The notes under the pieces are model-generated. The model had not been told where the DNA came from. It made no database searches and saw only the letters and a program-made list of their open reading frames with translations. Below, one piece after another: positions 11,843 through 24,535 of a DNA stretch of 64,000 bases (the first letter of the stretch is position 1; every line of letters starts with the position of its first letter). This stretch comes from Drosophila pseudoobscura (Eukaryota > Arthropoda > Insecta > Diptera > Drosophilidae): the NCBI RefSeq assembly GCF_009870125.1, contig NC_046681.1, forward strand, positions 15,141,001-15,205,000. Reading direction: 5' to 3'. The position numbers and the translations under genes are program-made.

Positions 11843-12938
11843 TTTTACTGTTGTAATGATCCATTACATTCAAAACATCTACGATTGTTTGTGTCGAAAG
11901 CGATTTTATGGTAAATTATTTATTTTTGTTTGGTTTTAAAAAAACTGAAAAGTTATGTTGAAAATCGAATGACAATAAAAACAAATAAATGAATACAAAT
12001 GTATTCAAGTATTCTGTAACGATACTATTCATTGTTTTGTAAGAAGATAATGAATGACATTGAATACAAATTAGTTGGACTTCATATCTTGAAAATTAAA
12101 CTTTTTTTCTAAGAACAGAACCTCTTATCTTTTATGTGGATAGCAACCACATAGACCGGCGTTATTAAACTCTGGTGATTGTAAAGACCTCTGTGAGGGA
12201 GCCCCTCATTCCCCTTTGTTTCCCTCTTGTTACGGAAAAGTTTCTTGAATACGAAGTGAATTCCCGCACCTGTAACTTTGTTTCATCTGATGCCAAGCGT
12301 CAAAATTATTACTCATAATATTCTCTTTCCATCCGTTTTCCTTGTAATCAGTCGAGATATCTCCAAGTCATAATGGGCGCTTCTGAGCGTACAATTGATT
12401 TTCTTCGCTTAAAGTACTAAGGAAAACATAAGAAAAACGCATCAACAGACTGTAATATTAGTCAAGTGTAGTATTGGAAATGGTGCGGTTTACGTAGAAC
12501 GCCATGAAAAGGTGTCTTTGCTGTTTATTGCTCATAATCATTAAAATATCTGATGGATCAGTGCCACACATTCTTGGAATCTTTAAGGCCACTGAAAATG
12601 TTGTAAAATTCTTTGGTCAAGTTTTATTTCTCTGAGTACTGCCCAAAAAACAATCTGCAAAGTACCTTTTGCTCAGAGCTACCGAAAGCTAGCTTCATGC
12701 CTCTTAAGTTCTCTGCTTTTACCAGTAATTGCTTCAAATGTTACAATTATGAAAAGTGGCAGATAAAATGGTCGAACGCCACTTGAACGTGCACTCAACA
12801 GGTTAGGAAATTACTGAATACCTACGCATTCAGCGCAGGTCATGGCATTGCTTCCCAATATGTGATAACAGAGCGAAAACCATTAAAATTGGGTATTCGG
12901 GTATATGTTACAGAGTGTCTTCGTTTTTTTTGGGGACA
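11843..12938. other. Divergent intergenic region between DUF229 B and C
   Basis: 1.1 kb that should hold both promoters. No clear TATA box or repeat seen. Confidence 0.45.
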
Positions 12939-15105
12939 ATGGGAAGACTTCAGTTGAGTTTTCTTTGTGGTCGATGGCACAACATGGATTCGCGCTTTCG
13001 TGCCGCACACCCCCTATACAAATGGTTCTTCGGGTTCTGCCTACTTTTGCTGATCTTCGTGTTTTCAAATCGTTTTCCAAATGAATTACCGAATGCACAA
13101 AATGCGAATACAGTTTCCCTTCTATCGCGAATCGTTAATGTTACTCTCACACCACAAAAATACTTTGTGAAAACGGCCCAGTGTCATATACCCTTTGTAA
13201 ACCCGTTCAACGACGAAGTCATGAAAATATACAAGCCTCAGACCTTTGTGGTCTGCTCGAATGAAAGTGACCTTGTCACATCCGCATACGACTCCCAGCG
13301 GCAGCGATATGTGTTGCATATCAATCAACAGGTCGCTCAGGAGCTGCTCAACTTTACGGATGCGGAGTACAACTGTTTCTATGAGGAAATCAGCTACGGC
13401 CAGCACGTAGACACCTACGACAAGTAATACAAGATGGGATCCGATTTTTATGAAGCAAATTACAGTCTCTTTTCCATCCGTGCAGACTCAAGGCAGATAA
13501 ATACTTCACTGACGGCTATGTGGTGCCCAAACATGTGGAGGGGATGCTGCTGGAGTGCCAGACGGCGGAAGAGCCCCACAAAGTGCTGCAGCGGGATGCT
13601 CTCATATTCATACAGTATCAGCCAGACGAGCCCACACCCAAGAAGAGGGCGTCAGTGCCCCGAAAGCCTAGCGTTATAATGTACGGCATTGATTCGTTGT
13701 CACGCATAAATCTACGGCGCACGATGCCAAAGGTATACAAGTTCCTGAAGGGCACAGGATGGTATGAGATGCAGGGATACAATAAGGTTAGAATGGCCTA
13801 TCACCCTTTATTCGCAGTCTGTGCTGACACCCGAGCTCTCTCTTTCAGGTGGCCGACAATTCGTTTCCCAATCTGTTTGCAATTCTCAGTGGCTATTCAC
13901 CGGATACGGCAAAGTCCCAGGTCTGCGACACGGACCAATCCGGCTGCTTCGAGGAGATGTCAATGATATGGCACTACTTCAAGAACGCCAGCTACTTGAC
14001 GGCCTACGCTGAGGATGAGAGTGGATCGAATACGTTCAACTATTTGAAGCCCGGATTCACCGAAAAACCTACTGATTACTACTTTCGACCCTTTCTGCGG
14101 GCACTGGAGGAAGAGACAGAGGTTAAACGCCTGCCCGGTCAGTTCATGAGGTACTGCATGGGGCGCCGCTTGGCAAATCGTTATATCTACGATTATTGCC
14201 GTCAGTTCATGCAGCGATATGTCAAGGAGCGACCCATTTGGGGCATGTTCTGGACCAATCACTACAGTCATGACGATCCCTTTATGCCCTCAGCCATGCA
14301 GAACAAGGTACTTACCGATCTGACCAACTATAGAATGGACGGGGCCTTCGATCATACTATAATGATATTCTTTGCCGATCATGGAACAAGGTTCGGCAAG
14401 TTGAGAGACCTAAACTCGGGTTTCCTGGAGTCGCGTTTGCCAATGATGTTCATTTACCTGCCTCCTTGGTTTCGTGAAGAGTACCCGAGCTACGCTCGTG
14501 CCCTGGAGATCAATCAGAATCGATTGAGTTCGAACTTTGACCTACACAATACGCTAAAGCATGTCATTGAGATTGGTGGTGGCATACCCGGTATGCCTGA
14601 ATTGCCCAAATCCTATGACTGCCCCACCTGCCAGTCGCTGTTTTACCCAGTGCCCGAGGACCGGACTTGTGCCCAAGCGGCCATCGATGAGCATTGGTGT
14701 ACGTGTGAGCCATATCGAACCATCTCCCATCTGGGTTGGACTGATCGCATAGCCGAGAGTGTGATCCCCCGCATGAATGAGTATTTCGTGGAAAAGAATC
14801 TCACCCACCTGTGCAGCAATCTGTCACTTAGCTATGTCCACAACACGAACATAAAAACGGGGCTGGACATCAGCTGGCACGATGAGCTGCCCGAACTGAA
14901 GGAGGCCGTCTACCGCACAAAGTTCAAGGTGCAACAGAACAGCGCCGACTTCGAGGCAACGGTTGTCTTCAACAATGTCACCGAAACGGCCGAGGTGAAT
15001 GTGGAGACAATCAGTCGTACGAATTCCTATAAGGAAGATTCGACCTGCATTGAAGATAAAATAGCTAAATTATATTGTATATGCTTTAGCGACCTCAAAC
15101 CATAG
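12939..15105 (+). CDS. DUF229 paralog C, type II membrane phosphatase/sulfatase-fold protein
   Basis: Exons 12939-13423, 13486-13786 and 13849-15105 (680 aa; two 62-nt introns, phase 2 and phase 0). The second intron, after YNK and before VADN, is unique in this cluster. ATG 12939 gives a short basic cytoplasmic part and one anchor (FFGFCLLLLIFVF, ~residues 31-43); a Met at about 12984 is an alternative start. The predicted active-site set is intact: GIDSLSRINLRRTMP (~224), NHYSHDD, and FADHGTRFG (~440) followed by GFLESRLPM. The Cys-rich C-terminus keeps CPTCQS, HWCTC and CICF. Likely lumenal or extracellular; substrate unknown. Confidence 0.9.
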
Positions 15106-15401
15106 ACTTAATAATCTCGACTAATATTAAATGTTATTAGCAACTTAGATAGAATATAAAAGAAGATATAAATGTTGTTAAAACGTTGGAGAACATTATT
15201 ACGCGCGCCTTCCAGGCTTGAAGCGCGAAACGACCGATGGGTGCAGCCGCATAACGCCGTTTGGAAAGAGTTTTCTATCTGACAGGTTTCTTCAAACTCT
15301 CGGATTTGATTGTAGTAACATTGCTCAGAAAAAAGTGTGCTTCGATTGATCCTGCAATTGTACAGATAAATACACAAATTAATACAAGTACAAACCAAAT
15401 T

Positions 15402-17635
15402 ATGTTTGGATTCAATTTGAAACGCAAAGTCGTGCTTTGTGTCATCATCTTGATGGTGGTCTTTATATTTGTAAATCATAATGGAGAGCTCAAACCAGAC
15501 TCGCCACAAAGCAAACTATCAAGGAAACCAAATCTGGAGCCAATTACTTTACACAACAAATCAGTGATAAAAAATGTGCAACCAGCAACCGTTTTGGATC
15601 CACAAAAAATCAACATCCAAACGATAGAGAAAACACCAATAAGTGTTGCGGAAAATTTCTTTGTGTTTAGTCCCAAGTGTAAGATACCCTATGTCGATCC
15701 ACTATCGGAAGATTTCTTGAACATGTCGGTCCCTTATCCTTATAAAACCTGCACAGAGGATCCGGACCTTTTTAGCGTTCTCTATCACCGCAAAACGAAG
15801 CACTACATATTGCACTTGAATAAAGAAGTGATGAAGACACGTTTTTCCAACATTTCGAATTATGCTTGTTTTTATTTTGAGACTATGGCTGGCACCAACG
15901 ATTCATATGCCGTGTGAGTACTTTGTACACCAGTAGTAAGTGGAATTGTTTTACCCTGAATGATCTCTTTTATAGTGCCCGTCGTGCTGAACTCATCGAA
16001 AACGACTTTATTGTTCCGCACCATTTTTTGGGATTGGTTGTGCAGTGCAATGATCTCGACAACAACTCTCGTGTGCTGCAGGCCGATGCTTTTTCCTTTG
16101 TCCAGCATCCGGTGGATCGTAACGAGACGAGCGATGCCTGGCGCGGCACAAACTATCCCAGTGTCTTTCTCTTTGGCATCGACACCATGTCCCGAATGAA
16201 CTTCCACCGAACGATGCCGCTCACCTCGAAATTCGTCCGTCATAGTGGCTGGTATGAGATGGAGGGCTATAACAAAGTGGCAGACAACACTTTGCCCAAT
16301 CTGCTGGCCGTGCTGACGGGTCGCAGCGCCAAGAACTGGTCAAAGGGTTGTAACCTGAAGACTGCGGGTTGCTTTAACTACATTACGTATTTGTGGGACC
16401 ACTTTCACAATGCCGGCTACCTCACTGCGTATGCGGAGGATCTGTCCTCCATATCCACATTCAACTATTTGAAGTCGGGCTTTGTACGGAAGCCGGTCGA
16501 CTTCTATCTGCGTCCCTTCGTGACGATACTCGAGCATGTCCTCAAATCGGTGGAGTGGATTGGCTGTAAATACTGCCTGGGCCGGAGGCACAGCTTCAGC
16601 TATGTGTTTGACTATGCCAAGCAGCTAATCCAGCGCTTTGTCCATGAGACACCGAAGCCACTGTTCGGTTTTTTCTGGACGAGTAGTTTCACCCACGACG
16701 ATCACAGCGGGGGCGCAAATCTGGACGCGATCTATGTCAAGTACTTGGAGGAGTTCAAGGAGTATGGATTATTCGACAGGGCCATTGTCATTTTGTTCAG
16801 CGACCACGGCGCAAGGTATGGGTATTTGGCGAATCATCCTACTGGCTTCCTCGAGGAGCGTCTGCCTATGCTGCACATCTATCTGCCGCCCTGGTACCGT
16901 CGCCGCTATCCGCAGGTAGCGCGTGCCCTTCGTCTGAACAGGAATCGTCTTACCTCCAGCTATGATCTGCATCTGGGCATCAGACACATTTTGGAGCAGA
17001 TTCGTCCTGGAATTGACTTTATAAGTTCCTATTCTTGTATTAAGTGCCGATCCCTCCTTCGAGTGGTGCCCAAAAACAGAGGTTGCTCCGATGCCAATAT
17101 TCCCATTCATTGGTGCGCCTGCGAAACCTATGTCCCCGTGGCCACCACTGGCTTGGCTTTGCAATTGGCCCAAGTGATTGTCTATCGAATGAACCAGTTC
17201 TTGGCGAAACTGAATCTGGATGCGGACTGTGAGACATTGTACCTTCGCAAATTGCTAAAAGCAAGCCGCCAGCTGCACTTTGATGACGTTGGTGTCGAAA
17301 TTGCCCCGCCCAATGGCATGGAGATATATAAATTGGAATTCACGACCTCACCGAATAATGGGAAATTTCGATCTCTTGTCCGTAGTAAATTCAACGCGGA
17401 GCACGTATCTCTTGACTTGGATGAGATAAGTCGATTGAACTCCTACCGCAACGAATCTTATTGTGCAGAGGATATACTGGCCAAGAAACTATGTGTTTGC
17501 CTCAAAAAGACATATTCCGATGACGAACATACAAAAATAAGGAGAGTCAGATATGGCTGGCTGAAGGAGCAAGACGACGAATATGATGAATCGAATGATG
17601 TTCCTTCGAACGTTAATCTTAAACTTAATGTATAA
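15402..17635 (+). CDS. DUF229 paralog D, intact motifs
   Basis: Exons 15402-15913 and 15976-17635 (723 aa; 62-nt intron, phase 2). The ATG at 15402 is followed directly by a basic stretch and anchor (KRKVVLCVIILMVVFIFV, ~7-24), as in a type II protein. Motifs: GIDTMSRMNFHRTMP (~236), SSFTHDDHSGGA (~409), LFSDHGARYG (~444), GFLEERLPM, with the Cys pattern CIKC, HWCAC, CVCL. It ends in an acidic tail rich in Asp/Glu, absent from its sisters. An AATAAA lies at 17643. It starts 296 bp after paralog C and in the same orientation. Confidence 0.9.
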
Positions 17636-18184
17636 ATATCTCAATAAACTGGAGTAGTTTCCAAGCCTTACCCAGGATTTTTCGAAGTGGTCCCGAATTT
17701 TTGTTCGTAATACATTGGCATGCTGTAAATAATGGATTTAATCTATTTGATTGCTTTTAAATAATTTGTGGCGTAGTATTTTGAATCGAATCGCTTTTTG
17801 CTACCAATGTGGATTCTGCGAATGTCAGTAAATACTACTATAGCAATATATACCATACATTTTGTGATACATATGTATGTATCTAAAACGTTCTGATTTC
17901 CTTCGCTGTTGAAATGTTTTTTTAAGTTTCTGTTAACTAGCTTAAGACTTGTAAACTGAAAATATAGTCTGTTCCGAAATTTGTCAACCTCTACAGCTTA
18001 AGTTTTTGGTTTTGATTCCGAAATAAAACAGTAATCGACGGTAAGGTTGATTAAAGGCAACAACAACTGGTCATGACATTTTTTTTTTGTTGTACAATTG
18101 ACGAAAACTAGCCTCCAAATATTTCCAAAATCATAGCAGCCCTGCACTCAACCATCAGCTGTAGAAAACTCACTTTAATTTCAC
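17636..18184. other. Intergenic, DUF229 D to E
   Basis: Contains the AATAAA of paralog D (17643-17648). The last 70 bases share pieces (CAGCCCT...CACTTTAATTTCA) with the leader of paralog F, so the E/F duplication included the 5' leader. Confidence 0.5.
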
Positions 18185-20428
18185 ATGGAACGGGAAAAAA
18201 TGTGGCACAGACGTAGATCCTTTTTCAAACCAAAGAGGTGCACAATTATATTCTTTAGCCTACTATTGATTTTTATATGGGCCAATCATTCTAATCGCGA
18301 TGATGATGCCGGTGGACCGGTTCCTGACGCCATTGAGAGGCCCTCCCTATCTCGGTCGGAGCGATTGTATCAGCTGGCCAAACAGGAGCACTTGAAGGAT
18401 CGGCAGTACCACATGCTGAAGGCGGAGAAGGACCGAACGTTCGTCGACACGTCTCGAGGATACGATACCACCACCGCTATTGATGTCGACTTCCTGAAAA
18501 ACCGAAATCCAAAGATGACAGCCAAGCCGGCAAGCCGTTACTTTGTATATAGCCGAAAGTGCAAGATGCCCTATGCAGATCCCTTCTCCAGCGAAGCCCT
18601 CTCTGTCTTCACTCCAGCTAAACTGAAGACCTGCACGAATGAGTCGGATCTGATTACGCTGAGCTTCGATCGAAATCTACAAAAGTACAAGATACATGTG
18701 AATTCCCAGGTACTTATCGGCCTCGCGCCGGACGTCAGTGACCTAAAATGCAGCTATCAAGAGGTGACCCACGGTCGAAATGTTACCGGAAAGTTCTATA
18801 GTATGTAAGTCCGTAAAATTCATGGAATGATTGATAGAATTTTTATTTAATGAACCTCTTTACGCAGTCTTCAGCAACCTGTCGACATCACACCGGATAT
18901 GCCTCTCGACAAGAATATGAATGGAATTATAACCGAGTGCCATGATGAAAAGAACCCGTCGAGAATCATTCAGAAGGATGCCTTTCCCCTCGTGCAGGTG
19001 GTCAATCAGACATCCCGGACTGGGTCGCATCCAGTGGATATACAGCCCAGCGTCATTATGCTGGGCCTGGACACCATGTCGCGGATGAACTTTAGGCGCA
19101 CCATGCCACGGACGGCCGAATTTGTGCGAAAGTTGGGCTGGTTCGAGCTGGAGGGCTACAACAAAGTAGCGGACAACACGTATCCAAATCTCTGCACTGT
19201 TTTGGCTGGTGGCACGCCAGAGGAACTGAAGAAAATCTGTTCATTTTCTTACGCTGAAGAGCAGGATTCGTGTCCATGGATATGGAGGGATTACAAGAAA
19301 GCAGGCTACTCGACGGCATATGGCGAAGATATAGTTGAGGATTCCGTCTTCTCGGTGCACGATTCTGGCTTTCGCCATGAGCCAACTGACTTTTATCTGC
19401 GCCCTCTTCTGATGGGCTTAACTCACTCGATGCGCACCTATAGGAGATTTGGCTACGACTATTGTTTGGGTCGACGAATAACCGTCTCGTATTTGTACGA
19501 CTTCTGCATGCAGTTCGCGCAACGATTTATCGAGGAGTTAGAGCAACCAGCCTTCGGTTTCTTCTGGAGCTGTACTTTTACCCACGACTATCATCACGGA
19601 GCTTCCAGTTTGGATGGCATATTCATGGACTACCTAGAGCTACTCGAAACGCGTCAGGTCTTTGAGAAATCCATCGTGATATTGCTCAGCGATCACGGCG
19701 AGCGGTTTGGTGAACTCGTCGAATTGTCAGATGGGTTTCTGGAGGAACGTTTGCCCATGCTGCACATCTATTTGCCCCCCTGGTTCCGCAAAACATATAA
19801 TAGGTTTGCCCAGTCGCTGTATTTGAACCGCAACCGCCTCTCGTCTCCCTACGATCTCCACAATACGCTGCGGCACATTCTGCAGCTGAATGCATCGACC
19901 TCTGATCAACTTCCTCCGCTGACAAATTGCCCCACCAGTCAATCTCTTCTGCACACATTGCCACGGGAACGCAGCTGCAAGGATGCCTGCATCGGAGATC
20001 ACTGGTGTACCTGCAACGAATTCATGGCCATTAAGCTTAACGGAGACGCATACAACATAGTCAAACTGACGCTGTTCTACATCAATCGTTGGTTGGTTTT
20101 GAATCAATATAACCAAAAATGCGATCGCCTGTGTCTTGAGGATCTGGACTATGCGGAGCGGAAGGTGCTAAACGAGGATAATGGTCAGGAGTCCTTATAC
20201 GGTACTATTAGCATATATCGTCTGCGCTTTCACACCAACCCGCCTTCTGGTCGCTTTGAGGCCACTGTGCGCTACGACAACAATCGGAAGCGATTGTCTG
20301 ACTTCAATATAGACGATGTCAGTCGCTTGAACAGATATCACAACGATTCGCTCTGCATCGAGGATAAAATTGCCAAAAAGTTCTGCTTCTGCAGAGGAAC
20401 CTTTGATCCAGATTGGACAAATCAGTAG
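18185..20428 (+). CDS. DUF229 paralog E, intact motifs
   Basis: Exons 18185-18804 and 18868-20428 (726 aa; 63-nt intron, phase 2). Type II layout: basic start, anchor IIFFSLLLIFIWA (~21-33), then a charged stem with the ERLYQLAKQEHLK helix. Active-site set: LGLDTMSRMNFRRTMP (~274), CTFTHDYHHGAS (~443), LSDHGERFG (~480), GFLEERLPM. C-terminal Cys pattern CPTSQS (second Cys replaced by Ser), HWCTC, CFCRG. AATAAA at 20455. Long stretches are almost identical at nucleotide level to paralog F, with other stretches clearly different. Confidence 0.9.
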
Positions 20429-20769
20429 AAGAAAAGACCAATGACATCACATCGAATAAAGTAATGATAATGATTAATTAACGATTTATGACCAATTACC
20501 TTAATTACATATCTGCTGTATAGATAGTTTTTGTTTTGTTTTCAAAATTTTAAAGAAGCTCGAAACGTTAAAAGTTTTTACTCGAGAATACAGTAGTAGG
20601 CTTGGCCTGGCATCTCTCTTCCGCACTGACTGGAACTTTTAACTAAACAATAGTTAAAGTCATATTCAACGAACACGAGTTGATTGAACAAACACAACTG
20701 ATTTATAAGCAGCTCAAAACGAGAGACTGCCAATATAACAATATATTGTACATTTGAAAAGAAACCAAA
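20429..20769. other. Short intergenic stretch before proteasome gene
   Basis: 341 nt with the AATAAA of paralog E (20455-20460). It must contain the promoter of the proteasome-like gene. No TATA box is obvious. Confidence 0.45.
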
Positions 20770-21486
20770 ATGAGTAATTCATCTTGGCTCGATTTAGACT
20801 TAATAAATTCCTTCACTCCAGTCGAGTGTGGCACCACCATCATGGCTGCCGAGTTTGACGGTGGCGTGGTGCTGGGTGCTGATTCCCGCACCACCGCTGG
20901 GGGCCATGTGGCCAATCGAATCACGGACAAAGTGACTCGGATCACGGATAACGTCTACTGCTGTCGCAGTGGCTCTGCGGCGGACACCCAGGAGCTCTCT
21001 GAGGTGGTCTCGAATTTGATGTGGCATCGCGAGATGCACACGGGGGAGAAGACCCTAGTGCGCGACGTGGCCGCGGAGTTCCGGGACAAGTGCTACAACG
21101 GTCGCAAATACCTGTATGCCGGCATCATTGTGGGTGGCTGGGACGATCTGCACGGAGCCCAGGTGTACAACATTTCGCTAGGCGGCATGATGATGCGCGA
21201 ACAGTTGAGCTATGGCGGATCTGGATCCATATACATTAGTGGCATGCTCCGGGACGGCTACCGTCCGAACATGGAGAAAGAGGAGTTGGTGCTGCTTTTC
21301 AGGTCGGCCCTCAAACAGGCCATCCATCACGATTCCTTCTCCGGGGGAGTATCGCGCATCGCGATCATCACCAAGGAAGGCATCGAGCGACGGGTGTACT
21401 ACAACACCAGCACTGGCAAGGCTCAGGCCACAGGCACTGATGTCCTCTTGGGCTGTGGCGAGACCAAGAAGCCGCGCAAGTCTTAA
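20770..21486 (+). CDS. Proteasome subunit beta type-6 (beta1) paralog, intronless
   Basis: 238 codons, one exon, ATG 20770, AATAAA at 21513. An N-terminal nucleophile hydrolase of the 20S core. The propeptide ends ECG and the mature chain starts TTIMAAEFDGG, so Thr1 is residue 22. Asp17 (GADSRTT), Lys33 (ITDK), Arg45 (CCRSGSAADTQ; typical of the caspase-like beta1 site), Asp166 and Ser169 (HHDSFSGG) are all present, so it should be active. It differs from the beta1 I remember from Drosophila in a longer N-terminus, IYISGM in place of the usual S-F/Y-IYG turn, and a basic tail ending KKPRKS. It is flanked by the paired DUF229 copies E and F. Drosophila has many testis-specific duplicates of proteasome subunits; this may be another, possibly retroposed. 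Confidence 0.93.
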   Translation: MSNSSWLDLDLINSFTPVECGTTIMAAEFDGGVVLGADSRTTAGGHVANRITDKVTRITDNVYCCRSGSAADTQELSEVVSNLMWHREMHTGEKTLVRDVAAEFRDKCYNGRKYLYAGIIVGGWDDLHGAQVYNISLGGMMMREQLSYGGSGSIYISGMLRDGYRPNMEKEELVLLFRSALKQAIHHDSFSGGVSRIAIITKEGIERRVYYNTSTGKAQATGTDVLLGCGETKKPRKS

Positions 21487-22151
21487 AAATAATTAATAAT
21501 ACTTATTTTTTTAATAAAATCGTAATCTGATTACTTAAGGCTAAAACAAAGTTAATCGTAAAAATGTGTCAGTTCGCTTATGGGAAATTTCGATAGCGAA
21601 TATGTTATGATTCGAAACATTCGGAACGTTCGAATAAAGAACTGTCGAATAGAACAGTGAAACTCACCTTATTCTACTTGAGCTTCCTTGACGGAGGGCC
21701 ACCATCAAGGTCTTTTCTTTATTGACATTTTCGGCGCAACTGCTTGAAATAAACGTATCTTCTTCATGTGTGCTTTTGCTGCGATACCATACTTTTATAG
21801 TCCATAATGCCATAATTAAGCAATTTTGAGAGAAAGTTTGTTATCAGAGTTCAGAAGCCAATTAATTTTTAATTTTTCGGTCTTTAATCATAGTATAGGG
21901 TGAATGAAACGTTAATCTTTTGTGCAGTGGAACTCATAGACATTTGAAAGCAGCATGTTGGTTTAATATTGTTCCATGCATGAACGGTCCTGGAACTGAG
22001 TGTATGAATGCTGCATAAATCTTGTATTTCAAATGATCATTTCAAAGCGGAACCAATTTTTAGTATTTTAGGCTACGAAATCACAGCAGCCCTTTGCATA
22101 CCAATCACTGGCAATACCCACTTAATTTCAATTTTACACGAAGGAGCTAAC
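21487..22151. other. Intergenic, proteasome gene to DUF229 F
   Basis: Poly(A) signal of the proteasome gene at 21513-21518, then AT-rich sequence. An in-frame ATG at 22008 would lengthen paralog F, but the ATG at 22152 matches the start of paralog E better. Confidence 0.45.
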
Positions 22152-24461
22152 ATGAGACGTAAATTAATTTTGAAAATAAAAAAATACAGTATCATATTCT
22201 TTGCTATCCTATTGGTTTTTATATGGGCCAATCATGTCAATCGCGACAAGGATTATAATGATGGCGCTGGACCGCTTCCTCATGGCAAGGATCAGGCATC
22301 ATCAACTGGTAACAATACGCCTACCATATCCCGCTCGGAGAGACTGTACGAGCTGGCCAAGCTGCAGCACTTGAAGAATCGAGAGTACTACAAATTGAAG
22401 GAGCAGAGGGCGCGAACGTCCACCACTAAACCCACGGCAAGAAACTATGAAACCACACGTGGTGCTGATGATATGCAGTATGGAAAGCCAAGGAAGACAG
22501 CCAAACCCGCGAACCGGTACTTTGTGTATAGCCAAAAGTGCAAGATTCCCTATGCGGATCCCTTCTCCAGTGAAGCTCTCGCTGTATTCACTCCAGCTAA
22601 ACTGAGGACCTGCACCAACGAGTCGGATCTGATTACGCTGAGCTTCGATCGAAATCTACAGAAGTACAAGATCCAGGTAAATGGCAAGGCGCTTGCCGCA
22701 ATGGCCTCGGATGTAACTGAACTAAGTTGCAGCTATCAGGAGGTGATACGCGGTCAAAATGCCACCGGCGAGTTCTTTAGTGTGTAAGAAACATTTATTT
22801 CTGACTGATTGATTACTGCTAAAATTAACCTTTTCTGTCACAGCCTTCTGCCACCAGTCGACATCACACAGAACATGGCACTGGATAAGAATATCAGTGG
22901 AATTATAGCCGAGTGCCATGATGAAAGGGACGAGTCCAGAATCATTCAGAAGGATGCCTTTCCCCTCGTGCAGGTGGTCAACCAGACATCCCGGACTGGG
23001 TCGCATTCAGTGGATATACAGCCCAGCGTCATTATGCTGGGCCTGGACACCATGTCGCGGATGAACTTTAGGCGCACCATGCCACGGACGGCCGAATATG
23101 TGGGAAAGTTGGGTTGGTTCGAGCTGGAGGGCTACAACAAAGTGGCGGACAACACGTTCCCAAATCTCTGTGTTGTTATGGCCGGTGGAAAACCGAAAGA
23201 ATTAGAAAAGGTCTGCGAATTGTCACGCCATGGGCGAATGGATTCGTGTCCATGGATATGGAGGGATTACAAGAAAGCAGGCTACTCGACGGCATATGGC
23301 GAAGATATACTACAGTTCGGCGTCTTTATTGGGCAAAATAAGGGCTTTCTTGAAGTGCCAACTGACTTTTATCTGCGCCCTCTTCTGATGGGTCTAACTC
23401 AATCGATGCGCATCTTCAGAAGATTTGGCTACGACTATTGTATGGGTCGACGAATAACCGTCTCGTATTTGTACGACTTCTGCATGCAGTTTGCGCAACG
23501 ATTTATCGAGGAGTTAGAGCAACCAGCCTTCGGTTTCTTCTGGAGCTGCACTTTCACCCACGATTATCATTTCGGAGCTTCCAGTTTGGATAGCTTATTC
23601 ATAGACTACCTAAAGAAACTTGAGACACATCAGGTCTTTGAGAAATCCATCGTCATACTGTTCAGCGATCACGGCGACGGATCTGGTGATCTCGCCGCAC
23701 TGTCCGACGGGTTTCTGGAGGAACGTTTGCCCATGCTGCACATCTATTTGCCCCCCTGGTTCCGCAAAACATATCCTAAGTATGCTGAATCCCTTCTTCT
23801 TAACCGCAACCGCCTCTCGTCTCCATACGATCTCCACAATACGCTGCGGCACATTCTGCAGCTGAATGCATCGACCTCTGATCAACTTCCTCCGCTGACA
23901 AATTGCCCCACCAGTCAATCTCTTTTGCACACATTGCCACGGGAACGCAGCTGCAAGGATGCCTGCATTGGAGATCACTTCTGTTCCTGCAACGAATTCA
24001 TAGCCGTTAGGCTCAACGGAGACGCATACAACATAGTCAAACTGACGCTGTATTATATCAATCGTTGGATGATACTGCACCATTTCAATAGACACTGCGA
24101 TCGGCTGGTCCTTGAGGAACTGGACAATGCCGAGAGGAAGCTGCTTGGGGTGGATAATGACAAGGAGACCTTCTACGGGACCATTATGATTTATCGTTTG
24201 CGCTTTCATACCTATCCATCTGGGGGTCGCTTTGAGGCCACGGTACGCTATCACAGTGAACTCGATACTTTGGTTGACTTCGATATAGGAGATGTGAGTC
24301 GCTTGAACAGATATCACAACGATTCGCTCTGCATCAAGGATAAAATTGCCAAAAAGTTCTGCTTCTGTTTTAAAGATGGAGTCAGCAAACCCGAATGGCA
24401 GAGGATGATAATAAATTTTGACCAACAAATTACAAAAGCATCTGGTAAATTACGAATCTAA
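22152..24461 (+). CDS. DUF229 paralog F, altered HGxRxG loop
   Basis: Exons 22152-22783 and 22844-24461 (749 aa; 60-nt intron, phase 2). Start chosen at 22152 (context CTAACATGA) because MRRK followed by IIFFAILLVFIWANH aligns with paralog E. Motifs: LGLDTMSRMNFRRTMP (~277), CTFTHDYHFGAS (~448), then FSDHGDGSGDL (~484), where sisters have HG-A/E/T-R-F/Y-G: the conserved Arg is lost. GFLEERLPM is kept. Cys pattern CPTSQS, HFCSC, CFCF. AATAAA at 24477. Likely still folded and secretory; activity uncertain. Confidence 0.9.
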
Positions 24462-24535
24462 TCAATGTTCCGGCCAAATAAATGTGACAATTTCATCAGT
24501 TAAGCTATGGTTTTTAGACTTGGTGTTTAGTTTAA

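Noticed and set aside
15108-15509. 133-codon minus-strand open frame
   Set aside because: It overlaps the 5' leader and start of DUF229 D on the other strand, has no domain, and its composition is that of AT-rich non-coding DNA.
21610-21636. Heat-shock-element-like string of GAA and TTC triplets
   Set aside because: Only one GAA-nn-TTC pair has the right spacing; adjacent triplets are out of register, and it lies 3' of a gene.
22008-22151. Upstream in-frame ATG for DUF229 F
   Set aside because: It would add 48 residues with no counterpart in paralog E, whose start aligns with 22152; the region resembles the 5' leader of E.
23610-24428. 272-codon minus-strand open frame under DUF229 F
   Set aside because: A shadow of the strongly coding plus strand. 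The same shadow recurs under paralog E, as expected for codon bias.
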